A stretch of 64,000 nt of DNA, from NCBI GenBank assembly GCA_902779395.1, contig CACZBK010000010.1:22371-86370 (forward strand), given 5' to 3'. The notes beneath the pieces were generated by a model, which searched no databases, was not told where the DNA came from, and saw nothing but the letters and a program-made list of their open reading frames with translations. Below, piece after piece: positions 9,179-17,050 of this stretch (positions are counted from its first letter, which is position 1; each line of letters begins with the position of its first letter). Source of the DNA: an uncultured Lachnospiraceae bacterium. GTDB taxonomy: Bacteria > Bacillota > Clostridia > Lachnospirales > Lachnospiraceae. The position numbers and the translations under genes are program-made.

Positions 9179-11575
9179 TTATTTAAATGAAACTATCGTA
9201 ACTCCGGCGTCGCCCTCACCATGAGCTGCCAGCTCATAATGGGCTACTATTGAATTAAAGCGCAGATAATCATGTATTCCCTTGCGTAAGGCACCGGTTC
9301 CTTTTCCGTGGACGATGCGAACCTTGTCGGTATGGGACATATATGCATCATCAAGGTATTTATCGATCCTGGCTATTGCTTCATCTACGGTGCATCCCAG
9401 GACATTTATTTCCGATGATATGTGTGATGCCTTTGAAAGATCGAGTTTAGGCTGGGTCTTTCTGGGTCTGTTCTGTTCTATCTGTTTGTCGCTCAGTTCG
9501 GTTTTCACGAGTTCGTCCAAAGGAACGCGGGTCGTGATTATCCCGCATCTTACCTGTACATTTCCGTCTTTATCGGGTGCGTTGACTATCTCCGCATCCA
9601 TATCCATGGAAAGAACGTGCACCGTAGTTCCCGGCAAAGCTTCGGAAGCTTTGAGTGCAGCACCCGTACTATCCTTCTTTTCGGCCTTATTTCTTTTTAA
9701 TGTATCTTTATACAGGGCTTCATCCTGTTTGCTCAGCCATTCACGCACATTGCTGCGCTTTTTTTCCATGGTCTGGATCTTCATCTGATTACCCTGATTG
9801 TTGAAAGCCCGGATAGTCTCGTCTGCCACTTCCTTTGCTTCCTGCAAAAGCTCTTTGGCTTCCTCACGGGCATTGTTCAATATTTTTTCTTTTTGGCTTT
9901 CGAGCCTGGATTCACGTTCGGTAAGTTCCCGTATGCGTGCTTCAAGGCTTTCTTTTTCTTTGGAAAACTCCGCCAGCTCGGCTTCGAGCTTAAGACGTTT
10001 TTCCTGAAGATCGCTTATTACGTTTTCAAAGCTTTCGGCTTCGTTGCTTAAGTATTGCGAAGCTGAATCAATTATCTCATCGGAAAGTCCCAGTTTTGAG
10101 GCTATGGCAAAAGCATTGCTTTTTCCGGGAATACCCGTGAGCAGGCGGTAGGTAGGGCTTAATGTTTCCACATTAAACTCACAGCCTGCGTTTTCCACAC
10201 CGTCCGTGGAAAGAGCATATATCTTTAGCTCACTGTAATGAGTGGTGGCCATGGTCCGTATATGCTGTTTATGAAGGCGGTCAAGTATGGCAGTTGCGAG
10301 CGCTGCTCCTTCTACGGGATCGGTACCTGCACCCAGCTCATCGAACAGTACCAGTGAATCGTGTTTTGCCTTTTTAAGGATCCAGACGATATTGCTCATA
10401 TGGGATGAGAAGGTGGACAGGCTCTGTTCTATACTCTGTTCATCACCTATATCCGCAAAAATATCGCCAAACAGTGACAGCTCGCTTCGGTCGGCGGCAG
10501 GTATATGAAGTCCTGCCTGGCCCATCAGGCATAAAAGGCCGACTGTTTTTAAGGAAACGGTCTTTCCTCCGGTATTGGGGCCTGTTACTATCAGAAGATC
10601 GTATTCATCTCCCAGACTTACATCTATCGGTACGGCTTTTGCCGGATCGAGAAGGGGATGTCTGGCCGATCTTAAGCGGATCCTTCCTTCCGTATTATAT
10701 ACGGGTTTCATCGCATTGAGCTTCAGTGCATATTTAGCTTTTGCAAAGATGAAGTCGAGCATGGTAATGCTGCGCTGGTCTTCATTAAATATGCCGGCGT
10801 CTTCGGCAAGCTTTGAGCTTAAGGCTGCAAGGATACGGCGGATCTCATCGTCCTCTTCGCGCTTTAAGCTGTTAAGCTGATTATTGAGTTCCACTATGGC
10901 AGCAGGTTCGATAAAAAAGGTAGAACCTGTTGAACTCTGGTCATGGACTATGCCGGGGACCTGGGATTTGTATTCGGATTTTACGGGGATGCAGTAGCGG
11001 TCGCCTCTTTTGGTGATGATAGCGTCTTGCAGATAACTCCTTAAGGACTGGTTCACCATGTGATTCAGCTGGCTGTGTATCCTGCCGCTGACTGTAGCAA
11101 ATGAATTCCGTATGCGCTTAAGGTCGGAAGATGCATCATCTGCCATTTCTTCTTCACTTTTTATGCAGCGGTTGATCTCATTTTTGAGGGGGCTTAAGGA
11201 TATAAGCCGTAAAAAGAGTTCCGACAGGGCATCTCCGGTTTCCCCGGCCGTATCGGAATCGTATTTTTTAAGGTCTTCAACGCATTGCAGGAGACGAGCG
11301 GTCTTTAAAAGTTCTTCCATGGACAGTACACGTCCTATGGAAGCGTCTTTTAACAGCTGCCTTGCGTCAAAATTGGCACCGAAAGAAATGCGGTCACTTT
11401 TTAAGAGTCTGTTAAATGCCGCTGCTGTCTGGTCCTGAGCCTGTTCTATCCATTCGGGATTTTGCGAAGGCCGCAGGGTGTCACACATGTTTCTGGCAGG
11501 CGTGCTGCCGCAGAATTCCGAAAGGATCTTAGTGATCTTGTCAAATTCAAGAGTATGCAAAACTTTTCCATTCAT
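9179..11575 (-). CDS. mutS2: MutS2 endonuclease/ribosome-rescue ATPase
   Basis: MutS2 family: MutS-like core and ABC ATPase with Walker A GPNTGGKT and Walker B LVLFDELGAGTDP, a long coiled coil rich in Glu/Lys, a KOW-like segment, and a C-terminal Smr domain with HGKGTGALR. Family members suppress homologous recombination or split collided ribosomes. The Smr LDLR motif is replaced here by INVL, so nuclease activity through that motif is doubtful. I chose ATG at 11575 (798 residues, MNGKVLHTLEFDKI) because it matches the family N-terminus. The frame continues 17 codons further to 11626, but a promoter sits in that interval. With the promoter at 11585-11613 the message would have almost no leader. 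Confidence 0.95.
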   Translation of the reverse strand: MNGKVLHTLEFDKITKILSEFCGSTPARNMCDTLRPSQNPEWIEQAQDQTAAAFNRLLKSDRISFGANFDARQLLKDASIGRVLSMEELLKTARLLQCVEDLKKYDSDTAGETGDALSELFLRLISLSPLKNEINRCIKSEEEMADDASSDLKRIRNSFATVSGRIHSQLNHMVNQSLRSYLQDAIITKRGDRYCIPVKSEYKSQVPGIVHDQSSTGSTFFIEPAAIVELNNQLNSLKREEDDEIRRILAALSSKLAEDAGIFNEDQRSITMLDFIFAKAKYALKLNAMKPVYNTEGRIRLRSARHPLLDPAKAVPIDVSLGDEYDLLIVTGPNTGGKTVSLKTVGLLCLMGQAGLHIPAADRSELSLFGDIFADIGDEQSIEQSLSTFSSHMSNIVWILKKAKHDSLVLFDELGAGTDPVEGAALATAILDRLHKQHIRTMATTHYSELKIYALSTDGVENAGCEFNVETLSPTYRLLTGIPGKSNAFAIASKLGLSDEIIDSASQYLSNEAESFENVISDLQEKRLKLEAELAEFSKEKESLEARIRELTERESRLESQKEKILNNAREEAKELLQEAKEVADETIRAFNNQGNQMKIQTMEKKRSNVREWLSKQDEALYKDTLKRNKAEKKDSTGAALKASEALPGTTVHVLSMDMDAEIVNAPDKDGNVQVRCGIITTRVPLDELVKTELSDKQIEQNRPRKTQPKLDLSKASHISSEINVLGCTVDEAIARIDKYLDDAYMSHTDKVRIVHGKGTGALRKGIHDYLRFNSIVAHYELAAHGEGDAGVTIVSFK

Positions 11576-11584
11576 AATAAGTAA

Positions 11585-11613
11585 AATATACCCTAAAAAA
11601 GGCGAAAAATCAA
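11585..11613 (-). promoter_or_regulatory. mutS2: Sigma-A type promoter for mutS2 operon
   Basis: On the minus strand TTGATT (11613-11608) and TATATT (11590-11585) are 17 nt apart. The expected start of transcription (about 11578) lies only 2-4 nt before the chosen ATG, which has no Shine-Dalgarno sequence. This predicts a leaderless or nearly leaderless transcript. Confidence 0.6.
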
Positions 11614-11637
11614 GGATATAGGGCATTAAGAATATTC

Positions 11638-11666
11638 TTGTAGCCCATCTTTGCTTATGTTATACT
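11638..11666 (+). promoter_or_regulatory. Promoter with extended -10 for the 11716 gene
   Basis: TTGTAG (11638-11643), 17-nt spacer, then TGT-TATACT (-10 at 11661-11666). The transcript would start near 11673, about 43 nt before the ATG, and carry a strong Shine-Dalgarno AGGGAGGG at 11701-11708. Confidence 0.7.
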
Positions 11667-11715
11667 ATCATGCGTAACTGTAGCCATTTCAGAATGGTAT
11701 AGGGAGGGATAAATC

Positions 11716-13647
11716 ATGAAATTGAAAACGCGGCTTTTTATCGTGCTGGCAACAGTTGGTATCATCATGACCTATCTTGGCGTGGGAGACTGGATGTGTC
11801 TGTCAAAAGAAGCAAAGGATATCACCGAATTATGGGATTATAATTACAGTAACATAAAAGTAGGTGATCATGTTTGCCTTGATGTCACTTTAGTATGGGA
11901 CCAGATCGGTTCACAGGTATCACAGTCAAAAACTTTCGGGGTGACTACATCAGAAAGGGAGACCGGCCGTTATTACCTGATACCTTTCTGCCAGGATACC
12001 GATGACGGTTATATATATCCTACACCATATCTTATGACAAAGATACCCAGCCAGTATAATACTCTTCTGGACAGTCAGATAGAGAAAACTGCGACCTGGT
12101 GGGAATCGGACGGGGAATTTTCGGAAGTACCCACATGTTCCCTTCACCTTGACGGCAGGATAAAGAAGTTACCCAATGATATCCGTAAACAGCTTGCCAA
12201 TAACCTTGATCCGGGGGAAAGTATTGAAGACTATATGCTCCCTTTATTATTTGAGCCGATAATGGCACCGGGGGCAGTTAAAGGTATGTCAATAGCGGGG
12301 ATCCTGTGCCTTATGGCCACTCTGGTCATCCTTGCTCTCAGATTAAAGAGCGTCGCAGGGCCTAAGCCTGCAGATTACGGAATGCCCCGTTCACAGGGGA
12401 CAGCATATACTCCCCAGAACGGGAATACAGGAAACTTCGGGTCCTCATTTGCAAACCAGCAGCCTGCACAGGGAGGAGCCGGAAATATGCAGTCCTCATT
12501 TGCGGGAGGGCAGCCGCAGAATACGGCGGGAAATAACTTCGGATCCTCATTCGCCGGAGGGCAGCCGCAGAATACGGCGGGAAATAACTTCGGATCGTCA
12601 TTTGCGGGAGGACAGCCGCAGAATACGGCAGGAAATAACTTCGGATCCTCATTCGTCGGAGGGCAGCCGCAGAATACGGCGGGAGGAAACTTCGGATCCT
12701 CATTTGCGGGAGGACAGCCGCAGAATACGGCGGGAAATAACTTCGGATCCTCGTTTGCCGGAGGACAGCCCGCGGCTTCACAGCCTGCTCCGGAGAAACC
12801 CATGGGAAGCCCCTATTCGACAGCTACCCTGGAGACAACGCCGCTTCCTTATATACCGGGGATCTCCTTAGGTCCTGCACCTTCACAACAGGGTACTACA
12901 GTATCAGGACCCTCGGCAATGCCGGGAAGTACTCCTTTAGGGCCGTCGTCTGTATCGGGACCGGCACCTTTAGGACCGTCTTCAGTATCCGGAAGCGGAC
13001 CACTCGGACCTTCGCCTATAAGGGAAACTGAACCGGCTTCATTATTCGGTGACGAATCCCCGGCACCGGCTTCAGAACCTGTATCGTTATTCGGAAGCTC
13101 ACCGGCTGAGCCTTCGGAAACTGTTATGAGTGAAGAGGAAAAGGCAGCAGCAGAGAAGGAGGCAGTTGAAAAGGCTAAAAAAGAGAAAGAGGAAGAAGAA
13201 GCAGCCGCGATGCTCAGAGCCATGGCTTTTGCATCATCCCAGCCGGCTGTCCTTCCGCTTGGCGGAGGCGGAGCCAATGTACAGGCTGCTTCGCAGCCAG
13301 CAACCCTGCCGCTGGGAGTATCTCCCACGACAGTAAGCAACCATAATTTTGATATGCCTGCGCCTCAGGGTGAGAGTGAAGAAAGCACAGCACCCACACA
13401 GTCACCGATGGGAGCGTCGCCTTTATATGGTACGGGCCCGGCACAGCAGCCGCAGAGCACAGTACCCACGCAGCCGCCGATGGGAGCGTCACCCTTATAT
13501 GGGACAGCGCCTGCAGCCCCCGCAGCTGCTAAGCCGGCTAAGCCTGCAGAAGATGACAATACTCCTCTGTATGCGGATAATACGGAAATGAAGAATGTAT
13601 TTAAGGGTGCATTTGCAAATTCCAACAATAACAACAATTATAATTAA
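11716..13647 (+). CDS. Two-helix membrane protein with a long Gly/Gln/Pro-rich repeat tail
   Basis: No family recognised. Of 643 residues, 6-27 form a membrane helix, 28-193 an outside domain with many Trp/Tyr/Asp, and 196-219 a second helix; the remaining 420 residues should be cytosolic. The tail starts with 17-residue repeats around FGSSFAGGQPQNTAGN (residues 241-352), then Pro/Ser repeats (PLGPSSVSG), a charged helix (EEEKAAAEKEAVEKAKKEKE) and two copies of PMGASPLYGT. It ends in an Asn run. Such tails suggest a flexible scaffold or binding arm. The response regulator at 13654 starts 6 nt after the stop, so the protein may be the membrane partner of that signalling module. Repeat number may vary between strains. 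Confidence 0.6.
   Translation: MKLKTRLFIVLATVGIIMTYLGVGDWMCLSKEAKDITELWDYNYSNIKVGDHVCLDVTLVWDQIGSQVSQSKTFGVTTSERETGRYYLIPFCQDTDDGYIYPTPYLMTKIPSQYNTLLDSQIEKTATWWESDGEFSEVPTCSLHLDGRIKKLPNDIRKQLANNLDPGESIEDYMLPLLFEPIMAPGAVKGMSIAGILCLMATLVILALRLKSVAGPKPADYGMPRSQGTAYTPQNGNTGNFGSSFANQQPAQGGAGNMQSSFAGGQPQNTAGNNFGSSFAGGQPQNTAGNNFGSSFAGGQPQNTAGNNFGSSFVGGQPQNTAGGNFGSSFAGGQPQNTAGNNFGSSFAGGQPAASQPAPEKPMGSPYSTATLETTPLPYIPGISLGPAPSQQGTTVSGPSAMPGSTPLGPSSVSGPAPLGPSSVSGSGPLGPSPIRETEPASLFGDESPAPASEPVSLFGSSPAEPSETVMSEEEKAAAEKEAVEKAKKEKEEEEAAAMLRAMAFASSQPAVLPLGGGGANVQAASQPATLPLGVSPTTVSNHNFDMPAPQGESEESTAPTQSPMGASPLYGTGPAQQPQSTVPTQPPMGASPLYGTAPAAPAAAKPAKPAEDDNTPLYADNTEMKNVFKGAFANSNNNNNYN
12436..12771 (+). repeat. 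51-bp in-frame tandem repeat, about 6.6 copies
   Basis: Units start at 12436, 12487, 12538, 12589, 12640, 12691 and 12742. The first two copies are divergent, the central ones nearly identical at DNA level (core CAGCCGCAGAATACGGC). Each encodes a 17-residue unit FGSSFAGGQPQNTAGNN. Near-identity including third positions indicates recent expansion by slippage or unequal recombination. Confidence 0.95.
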
Positions 13648-13653
13648 GAAAAA

Positions 13654-14319
13654 ATGATACTGGTTATAGAAGACGATCAGATGATAAACAAGCTTCTGTG
13701 CAAGGTCCTGTCCGACAGCGGATACGAAACCGACAGCGCAGCAGACGGAAATGAAGGCTTATCAAAGGCTATAGCCAACGAATACGAGCTGATCCTTTTA
13801 GATCTGATGCTGCCGGGCAGGACCGGCGAGGAGCTTTTGGCAGAATTGAGAAAAACAAAAAGTACACCGGCCATAGTCCTTTCCGCCAAGAACGAAGTGG
13901 TCAACAGGATAGAGCTGCTGCGCCTGGGCGCGGATGATTATATCAGCAAGCCCTTTGATGTGGACGAGGTGATACTGCGGATAGAGGCTGTATTAAGAAG
14001 GAGCGGCGGTGCAAAAACTCAGAGCGGATTGCAGTACAAGGATATGAAGCTTGATAAGGAATCCGCCAGAGTCTTTATCGCTGAGCAGGAGCTTAGCTGT
14101 ACCCAGATGGAATACAGCATACTGGAAACAATGCTGGCTAATCCCAATAAGGTTTTCTCAAAGCGCAATCTCTTTGAGAGCATAACCGGTGAAGAATATT
14201 TAAGCGAAGATAATACCATGAACGTGCATATGAGTAATCTCCGCAAGAAGATAGCAAAGATAACGGATGAACCGTATATCGATACAGTATACGGAATGGG
14301 ATACCGCCTTTCGAAGTAA
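13654..14319 (+). CDS. OmpR-family response regulator of an ABC-transporter module
   Basis: A 221-residue regulator with receiver (IEDDQ, phosphoacceptor Asp50 in LILLDLMLPG, Lys99 in ISKPFD) and winged-helix DNA-binding domain (TQMEYSILETM, NTMNVHMSNLRKKI, YGMGYRLSK). Its neighbours downstream are an ABC ATPase, a permease and a short-sensor kinase. This arrangement resembles Firmicutes modules that sense and remove peptide antibiotics (BceRS-AB or lantibiotic-immunity type). The start has a weak ribosome binding site and follows the previous gene by 6 nt. A terminator overlaps its stop codon, so the transporter genes downstream probably have their own promoter, likely its target. Confidence 0.93.
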   Translation: MILVIEDDQMINKLLCKVLSDSGYETDSAADGNEGLSKAIANEYELILLDLMLPGRTGEELLAELRKTKSTPAIVLSAKNEVVNRIELLRLGADDYISKPFDVDEVILRIEAVLRRSGGAKTQSGLQYKDMKLDKESARVFIAEQELSCTQMEYSILETMLANPNKVFSKRNLFESITGEEYLSEDNTMNVHMSNLRKKIAKITDEPYIDTVYGMGYRLSK

Positions 14320-14330
14320 AGGCGGTTTTT
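14303..14330 (+). terminator. Terminator overlapping the response-regulator stop codon
   Basis: Stem ACCGCCTT (14303-14310) with AAGGCGGT (14319-14326), an 8-nt loop and TTTTT to 14330. The 5' arm and loop are the last codons and stop of the gene, so the hairpin is embedded in the coding end. Confidence 0.85.
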
Positions 14331-14350
14331 CATCTTTAGTTTTTCTTTAG

Positions 14351-14388
14351 ATTCTGTGAATATCTTTTTTAAGCTCTTTTTTTATACT
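14351..14388 (+). promoter_or_regulatory. Regulated promoter of the ABC-transporter genes
   Basis: A -10 TATACT is at 14383-14388 but no good -35 hexamer stands 16-18 nt upstream. Instead the inverted repeat ATTC-TGT-GAAT lies at 14351-14361, where an activator would bind. A poor -35 plus an operator fits control by the response regulator encoded just upstream. The Shine-Dalgarno AAGGAG (14416-14421) is 8 nt from the ATG. Confidence 0.4.
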
Positions 14389-14429
14389 CACATCATCAAA
14401 TGAAAGCAACAAAGAAAGGAGTCACGTAA

Positions 14430-15353
14430 ATGAGTGATGTAATACTTGAAACAAGAAGCCTCACAAAGAAGTACGGAAACTTTTGCGCGCTTGATAATGT
14501 GAGCGTAAGCTTAAAGAAGAATCATATATACGGCTTTATCGGTGAGAACGGCGCCGGCAAGAGCACCTTCATGAAGATCATCAGCGGACTGGTATTTCCC
14601 ACTTCCGGAGATTATTCGCTGATGGGCGCAGATGATCCGAAAGAGATCGATAAGAAGCGAAAACAGGTGGGGACCATGATAGAAGAGCCGGCCCTGTATC
14701 CCAAATTCACGGTACATAAGAATGTGGAACTGCAGAGACTGATAGTCGGGAATCCGGATGCATCCTATACAGACAAGGTGCTGGAGCTGGTGGGACTCAG
14801 TGATGTAAAAAACAAAAAGGCAAAGGACCTGTCCATGGGAATGAAGCAGCGTCTGGGTATCGCAATAGCGATGGTAGGAAATCCCCAGCTCCTGATCCTG
14901 GATGAGCCGATAAACGGACTGGATCCTAAAAATATCGTGGCGCTCAGGAACATGCTTAAGAAGATCAATGAAGAGAGGGAATGTACGGTCTTTGTTTCGA
15001 GTCACATTTTAAGTGAGCTCTACCTGCTGGCAACGGATTTTATCTTTATCCACAAGGGAAGGATAATAGAAACGAATACGCATGAAGAGCTTGAAGAAAA
15101 GTGCAGTCAGTACATCCTGGTCAGGGACAGCAATATACCCGAGACGGTAACGATACTGGAAAAGCATTTCCCGGATACGCAGTATAAGGTGATCGCCGAC
15201 GATACCGTGAAGGTTTACGGCAGGGCGGAGATGAAAGCAGAGCTTTCAAAACATCTGATGGAAGCCGGGATAGTGATAACGGAGCTTTCGGAAAAAGAAC
15301 AGTCGCTTGAAGAATATTTTATGGCCCTTACAGGAGGTGAGACAAATGTATAA
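14430..15353 (+). CDS. ABC transporter ATP-binding protein (BcrA/lantibiotic-immunity type)
   Basis: A 307-residue ATPase with Walker A GENGAGKST, signature LSMGMKQRLGIA, Walker B LLILDEPINGLDP and switch His in SSHILSEL. The C-terminal 80 residues (IPETVTILEKHFP to SLEEYF) match the extension of BcrA-type exporters. It energises the permease encoded next, whose start lies inside this gene's end (8-nt overlap). Likely role: removal of a peptide antibiotic or similar amphipathic compound from the membrane. Substrate is inference from family and from the flanking two-component genes. Confidence 0.9.
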   Translation: MSDVILETRSLTKKYGNFCALDNVSVSLKKNHIYGFIGENGAGKSTFMKIISGLVFPTSGDYSLMGADDPKEIDKKRKQVGTMIEEPALYPKFTVHKNVELQRLIVGNPDASYTDKVLELVGLSDVKNKKAKDLSMGMKQRLGIAIAMVGNPQLLILDEPINGLDPKNIVALRNMLKKINEERECTVFVSSHILSELYLLATDFIFIHKGRIIETNTHEELEEKCSQYILVRDSNIPETVTILEKHFPDTQYKVIADDTVKVYGRAEMKAELSKHLMEAGIVITELSEKEQSLEEYFMALTGGETNV

Positions 15354-16062
15354 TCAGTTGAGAGTAGAAAGATATAAGATGTGGAGATTTACCCCTTTAT
15401 ACGGATGCATGTTGTTCTATCTGTTTTCGGTATTGTACGTTATCCTGGGAAGAGGGATGAATCCACAGGCTATCGCGGAATTCCACACGATGTATGACGG
15501 ATTTAAGGAAGGCGTTCAGGATTGCAGTTTTGCTTTTCTCTGGGGCATGCTCATCGCCTGGTATGTGGGAAGCGACTTTGCAAACAGAACGGTACACAGA
15601 TCGATAGTTACAGGAAGCAGGCGTTCGGACATCGTTATATCAAGACTGATCGCGACCAGCGTGTTAACGATAGTATTTCATTTTGTGACTGTCATAGGTG
15701 ATGTGATCATGTACGGAACGCAGTTCGGCTTCTCTTTTGAAGGCTTTAATGCAAGAGATATACTCTGGTTCTTGACGGTGTGCCTGCAGATGATCGCTTT
15801 CAATGCGTTCTTCATCCTGATAACCTATATCTGCGGAAACGTATATGCTGCATTTGTAGCATCGGTACTCATCGCGACCATAGGCGGAAATATCTTAAGG
15901 AATTTCCTGGGCGGAAATTACATATACGAGCACTCCTTCTTCTGCTTCGCAAAGAGCAGCAGTAATGCGGATTTGATACCCTGCGCCATATGTGCGATAA
16001 TAGCTACCGTGATACTGGTAACGATAACCCTGTTTATCTTCAGAAAAAAGGATGTAAATTAA
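15346..16062 (+). CDS. ABC transporter permease (ABC-2 type)
   Basis: I place the start at ATG 15346, preceded by AGGAGGTGA at 15332-15340, giving 238 residues; the frame is open 13 codons further but without a binding site. The protein has about six membrane helices (for example CMLFYLFSVLYVILG and a final IPCAICAIIATVILVTITLFIF, split here by topology), with the first cytosolic stretch YNQLRVERYKMWR typical of lantibiotic-immunity permeases. It pairs with the ATPase at 14430-15353. Sequence is weakly conserved in this family, so the substrate cannot be read from it. Confidence 0.85.
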   Translation: MYNQLRVERYKMWRFTPLYGCMLFYLFSVLYVILGRGMNPQAIAEFHTMYDGFKEGVQDCSFAFLWGMLIAWYVGSDFANRTVHRSIVTGSRRSDIVISRLIATSVLTIVFHFVTVIGDVIMYGTQFGFSFEGFNARDILWFLTVCLQMIAFNAFFILITYICGNVYAAFVASVLIATIGGNILRNFLGGNYIYEHSFFCFAKSSSNADLIPCAICAIIATVILVTITLFIFRKKDVN

Positions 16063-16065
16063 GCT

Positions 16066-16950
16066 TTGATATACGCAGTGATAATAATCCTGATAGTCCT
16101 GGTACTGATCCTGTCGCTTAAACTGGCAGTGATCAGGAGACAGATGCGCCGGATCACGGAAGAGATGCATTCTAACGAAGACGGCCGCGATATGAATGTC
16201 GACTTTGTGGATGCGGATCTTGAGAAACTGATCTGTGAAGTTAACAGGCTCTACGAATATGTGATGAGCATCAGGGCCGAAGGCAGGGAAAACGAAAAAA
16301 AGATCAAAGATTCCATATCGATGATCTCACATGATATGAGGACTCCCCTGACTTCTGTTATAGGCTATCTTCAGCTGGCGGAGAAAGCAACGGACCCCGA
16401 AGAGGCAAACGCCAATCTCCGCATAGCTTTGGAGAGGGCCAGATATCTTAACAGGCTGGTGAACGATCTGTTTGAGCTGTCGCTGATAGAATCCGGACAG
16501 ATGGATATCAGCGCCGAGCGCTTAAATATCTGTGAGATCATCTGTGAAGAGATACTGGCTGAGAGCCCGGAGATAGATAAAAAGGGCATGGAACCATCAT
16601 TTGAGCAGGCAGATGAGAACATTTATGTTACCGCCGATAAAAAGAAGCTCTCAAGGATAGTGCAGAACCTGATATCCAATGCGGTGAGGTATTCGCAGAA
16701 GACGCTGGTATTTAAGATAGAGACTGCCGCTTCGGATATGGTAAATATAAGGATTATCACCGATTCCGACAAGGCCGTGGATACCGAAAAGATATTCGAC
16801 CGCTTCGTAAAGGGGGACAGCTCCCGCACCAATGACGGGGCCGGACTGGGACTTTATATCTGCAAGAGCTTCGCCGCGGTAATGGGCGGCGACATAAGCG
16901 CGCAGCAGGATGAAGAGCGCTTTATCATAACGCTCAGCCTGCCGGCATAA
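16066..16950 (+). CDS. Sensor histidine kinase with a minimal sensor
   Basis: A 294-residue kinase with one membrane helix (residues 2-20) and no outside domain, a coiled linker, HisKA with His89 in MISHDMRTPLTS, and HATPase with N-box IVQNLISNAVRYS and G2 GAGLGLYI. The G1 box is degenerate (ITDSDKAVD instead of a DxGxG pattern). The start is TTG at 16066, 3 nt after the permease stop; no other start gives the membrane helix. With no sensor domain, it probably takes its signal from the ABC transporter, as in BceS-type systems. The partner regulator is encoded at 13654-14319. Confidence 0.88.
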   Translation: MIYAVIIILIVLVLILSLKLAVIRRQMRRITEEMHSNEDGRDMNVDFVDADLEKLICEVNRLYEYVMSIRAEGRENEKKIKDSISMISHDMRTPLTSVIGYLQLAEKATDPEEANANLRIALERARYLNRLVNDLFELSLIESGQMDISAERLNICEIICEEILAESPEIDKKGMEPSFEQADENIYVTADKKKLSRIVQNLISNAVRYSQKTLVFKIETAASDMVNIRIITDSDKAVDTEKIFDRFVKGDSSRTNDGAGLGLYICKSFAAVMGGDISAQQDEERFIITLSLPA

Positions 16951-16980
16951 AAACCATGGGGACGGACCTCGTGGTTTTCC
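16950..16980 (+). terminator. Terminator; copy 1 of a GGGACGGACCTCGTGG element
   Basis: Stem AAAACCATG (16950-16958) with CGTGGTTTT (16970-16978), one G-U pair, loop GGGACGGACCT region, ending in TTTT. It begins at the last base of the kinase stop codon. The core is shared with terminators at 23631 and 41006. Confidence 0.75.
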
Positions 16981-16988
16981 CTGTAAAT

Positions 16989-17017
16989 TTGCGGTTTGAC
17001 ATGACTTATGCTATAAT
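16989..17017 (+). promoter_or_regulatory. Promoter of the flavodiiron protein gene
   Basis: TTGCGG (16989-16994), 17-nt spacer, TGC-TATAAT (-10 at 17012-17017), an extended -10 promoter. The Shine-Dalgarno GGGGAGGTG (17037-17045) is 5 nt from the ATG. Confidence 0.7.
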
Positions 17018-17050
17018 GCCTTCTCGAGTTTATTTCGGGGAGGTGTTTTT

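Noticed and set aside
11576-11626. Longer MutS2 start at 11626
   Set aside because: The extra 17 residues do not match the family and a promoter lies inside the interval.
12362-12803. Long open frames on both strands in the 51-bp repeat
   Set aside because: A 51-bp unit is a multiple of three, so any frame open in one unit stays open in all. The frames are by-products of the repeat.
16996-17017. Consensus TTGACA followed by TATAAT before the flavodiiron gene
   Set aside because: The spacer is only 10 nt. TTGCGG at 16989 gives 17 nt and is preferred as the -35.
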